A stretch of 7,647 nucleotides of DNA from Treponema sp. (GTDB lineage Bacteria; Spirochaetota; Spirochaetia; Treponematales; Breznakiellaceae). Location of the stretch: NCBI GenBank assembly GCA_031263435.1, contig JAISFT010000133.1:1-7647 (forward strand), given 5' to 3'. The notes beneath the pieces were generated by a model, which made no database searches, was not told where the DNA came from, and was given only the letters and a program-made list of their open reading frames with translations. Position numbers and translations under genes: made by a program. Below are positions 6,619-7,647 of the stretch, piece by piece (within the stretch, counting starts at the first letter, position 1; each line of letters begins with the position of its first letter).

Positions 6619-7308
6619 TCACCTGAAGAAACTCAGCCGCCCATACTTGTACCATTTTCCCGAGTTACGTTTATTCGGCTGATCGATCAGCCGGAAGATA
6701 TAGGCGGCAAAGTTATCGTCCTCCCCCGTTTCCTGGGAGGAAAAGCCCAGAGTAACATAGGGTTCCGCAAGAGACGAAGCAAGCAGCCCCTGGGCAAAAG
6801 CCCGGAACGCAGCGGCGGCAGAAAGCCCCAGAAGATCCGCCTGATCATCACGGCCGGCCGGTGAATCCGGCACCACCAGCGCCAGGGTGCCGGATCGCCG
6901 GGCCCGGAAGATCTGGGCCAGCTCCCTGACCAGGAAAAACCAGCCCTTGATGTGATCGTTTACCAGAATCTCAATATCCAGGGGCAGAAGTTCGGCCGCG
7001 GGACGGCGGAAAGACGGGGGATTACAGACCAGGACGGCCTCGTCAATACGCTCAAGCTGATGGGCTGCAGAAAGAACCAGGGTACGGGCGGAGATGGGAC
7101 TTCCGGGATTCCAGGCCAAGGGTATAGCCGCCGGACCGGATTCCCCGGATGGGGCCGGAACAGGATCCCGGGGGAGGACCTTTGCCTGTTCTGAAAGCCG
7201 GTTGGGCAGCAGAACCTGGGCAAAACGCTCCACCCGCCTGGCTGCCTGGGCAGCAATGGCGGCGCAGAGCAACGAATCATTCCCCACAATCAAAATACCT
7301 CTGGTCAT
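6619..7308 (-). CDS. SDR-fold (Rossmann) protein lacking catalytic residues
   Basis: This 229-residue, probably cytoplasmic protein resembles short-chain dehydrogenase/reductases in overall pattern. It starts with a beta strand and a single glycine (ILIVGNDS, 5-12), has VLVCNPPS where the NNAG motif is expected (92-99), then ILVNDHIKGWFFLVRELAQIF (114-134), equivalent to the SDR VNLxGxF helix, then SGTLALVVPDS (139-149), then a helix GLSAAAAFRAFAQGLL (161-176) where SDRs carry YxxxK. The TGxxxGxG cofactor loop is absent, and neither the Tyr nor the Lys of the active site is present. It is also shorter than most SDRs. I infer a non-catalytic or repurposed SDR relative and do not recognise a specific family. 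The start ATG has GAGG two bases upstream. A perfect 18-bp palindrome lies within its 3' end. It shares strand with the downstream phosphorelay operon, separated from it by 129 bp with a weak terminator. Confidence 0.72.
   Translation of the reverse strand: MTRGILIVGNDSLLCAAIAAQAARRVERFAQVLLPNRLSEQAKVLPRDPVPAPSGESGPAAIPLAWNPGSPISARTLVLSAAHQLERIDEAVLVCNPPSFRRPAAELLPLDIEILVNDHIKGWFFLVRELAQIFRARRSGTLALVVPDSPAGRDDQADLLGLSAAAAFRAFAQGLLASSLAEPYVTLGFSSQETGEDDNFAAYIFRLIDQPNKRNSGKWYKYGRLSFFR
6676..6693. repeat. Perfect 18-bp palindrome inside the SDR-like gene
   Basis: CGGCTGATCGATCAGCCG is its own reverse complement and has no spacer. It lies within codons for RLIDQP near the end of the SDR-like gene, about 190 bp before the Hpt gene start. 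It contains two overlapping GATC sites. It may be chance codon use, or a dimeric protein binding site upstream of the operon. Confidence 0.6.
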
Positions 7309-7403
7309 TACCTCAGTGTACCTTCAGGCGGTCCCTGCCACAAGGCCGCACACAGGGCATCGGCGTTTGCTTTTGTACAAAGGTCTGTAGATCCTTTCCA
7401 GGG

Positions 7404-7536
7404 TTAGGTAGGGTGGCGGCGGGGCAGAGCCCCTGGGGAAACACTTGTAGAGTCTGCCTCCGCTATTTTCAATACGCTCTGGCAGGGAATTCCAAATGTT
7501 TCCCCGGGGGCTCTGCCCCGCCGCCACCCTACCTAA
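7404..7536. repeat. Large inverted repeat, 40-bp arms, 53-bp spacer
   Basis: Left arm 7404-7443 and right arm 7497-7536 are reverse complements at 39 of 40 positions; the only difference is one A/G in the CCCC(A/G)GGG core. The arms are very GC-rich. Looser similarity continues outward on both sides (about 7351-7403 against 7537-7587), sharing short blocks such as CAAACG and CCCTG, so two diverged copies of one element of about 90 bp seem to sit head to head. The spacer holds a smaller CTGCC/GGCAG pair (7454-7458 and 7481-7485). Open frames across it on both strands read the same Gly-Ser-Ala-Pro-Pro peptide only because the repeat is inverted, so I do not call them genes. It looks like a dispersed intergenic repeat or small non-autonomous element. 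No transposase or clear target duplication is seen. Confidence 0.85.
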
Positions 7537-7647
7537 GCTCGTCTGGTTCAACCGGCCCTTATACCACGACAAACGGCGCCACCCTGCTCCGCGAGGGGGA
7601 AGAACTGTCTGTGAGCAGGAGATAGGCGGGGTATGGGGGGAACAGGG
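7537..7647. other. Gene-free end of window
   Basis: The first 50 bases or so are the diverged outer flank of the right repeat copy. The rest is G-rich, with GCGAGGGGGA at 7591-7600 and a GGGG-containing end. I see no start codon with convincing context, no RNA gene and no terminator. Together with 7309-7403 and the inverted repeat, the 339 bases upstream of the SDR-like gene hold no protein gene, and I found no clear promoter for that gene. Confidence 0.5.

Noticed and set aside
7149..7625. 158-codon plus-strand frame and an 82-codon minus-strand frame across the inverted repeat
   Set aside because: Both read the same peptide only because the DNA is an inverted repeat; the plus frame also runs opposite the SDR-like gene.

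Overview
The window is about 7.6 kb of moderately GC-rich bacterial chromosome. I infer a spirochaete, most likely a Treponema of the termite-gut type. The reasons are base composition, the style of the hybrid histidine kinase and its Hpt partner, and the GC-rich palindromic repeats between genes. This was read from the sequence, without a database match, so the assignment is tentative.

Layout: (a) 1-1028, plus strand: a LacI-family transcriptional repressor whose first residues lie before the window, followed by a good intrinsic terminator. (b) 1029-1463: a gene-free but structured stretch. It holds a perfect 16-bp hairpin, several smaller hairpins, a run of nine C, an AT-rich tract leading into a sigma70-like promoter, and then about 125 nt that fold into consecutive hairpins and end in a strong intrinsic terminator. 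I read the last part as a candidate independent small RNA. (c) 6489-1464, minus strand: a tightly packed three-gene operon. In transcription order it encodes a membrane HAMP/GAF-like/Hpt protein, a diacylglycerol/lipid-kinase-fold protein, and a membrane hybrid sensor histidine kinase with a pseudo-receiver and a true receiver. The first two genes overlap by 4 nt (ATGA) and the last two are 2 nt apart. (d) 7308-6619, minus strand: a short SDR-fold protein lacking the usual glycine motif and the catalytic Tyr/Lys, followed by a weak terminator and then a candidate promoter for the operon. (e) 7309-7647: no gene seen. It holds a large inverted repeat with 40-bp arms matching at 39 of 40 positions, and looser similarity beyond the arms.

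How the genes may work together: the hybrid kinase has a phosphorylatable histidine (H313) and a receiver aspartate (D721) but no Hpt domain. The first gene supplies an Hpt histidine (H388) but no kinase. Together they could form a His-Asp-His relay split over two membrane proteins, with the final response regulator encoded elsewhere. The lipid-kinase-like protein between them has lost two motif aspartates (GGDGT is GGMGT, and the GTGND-type motif is GIDNT) but keeps other active-site features. A phosphorelay coupled to a lipid kinase or lipid-binding pseudokinase is the most interesting hypothesis here. The LacI regulator converges on the operon and shows no evident functional link to it.
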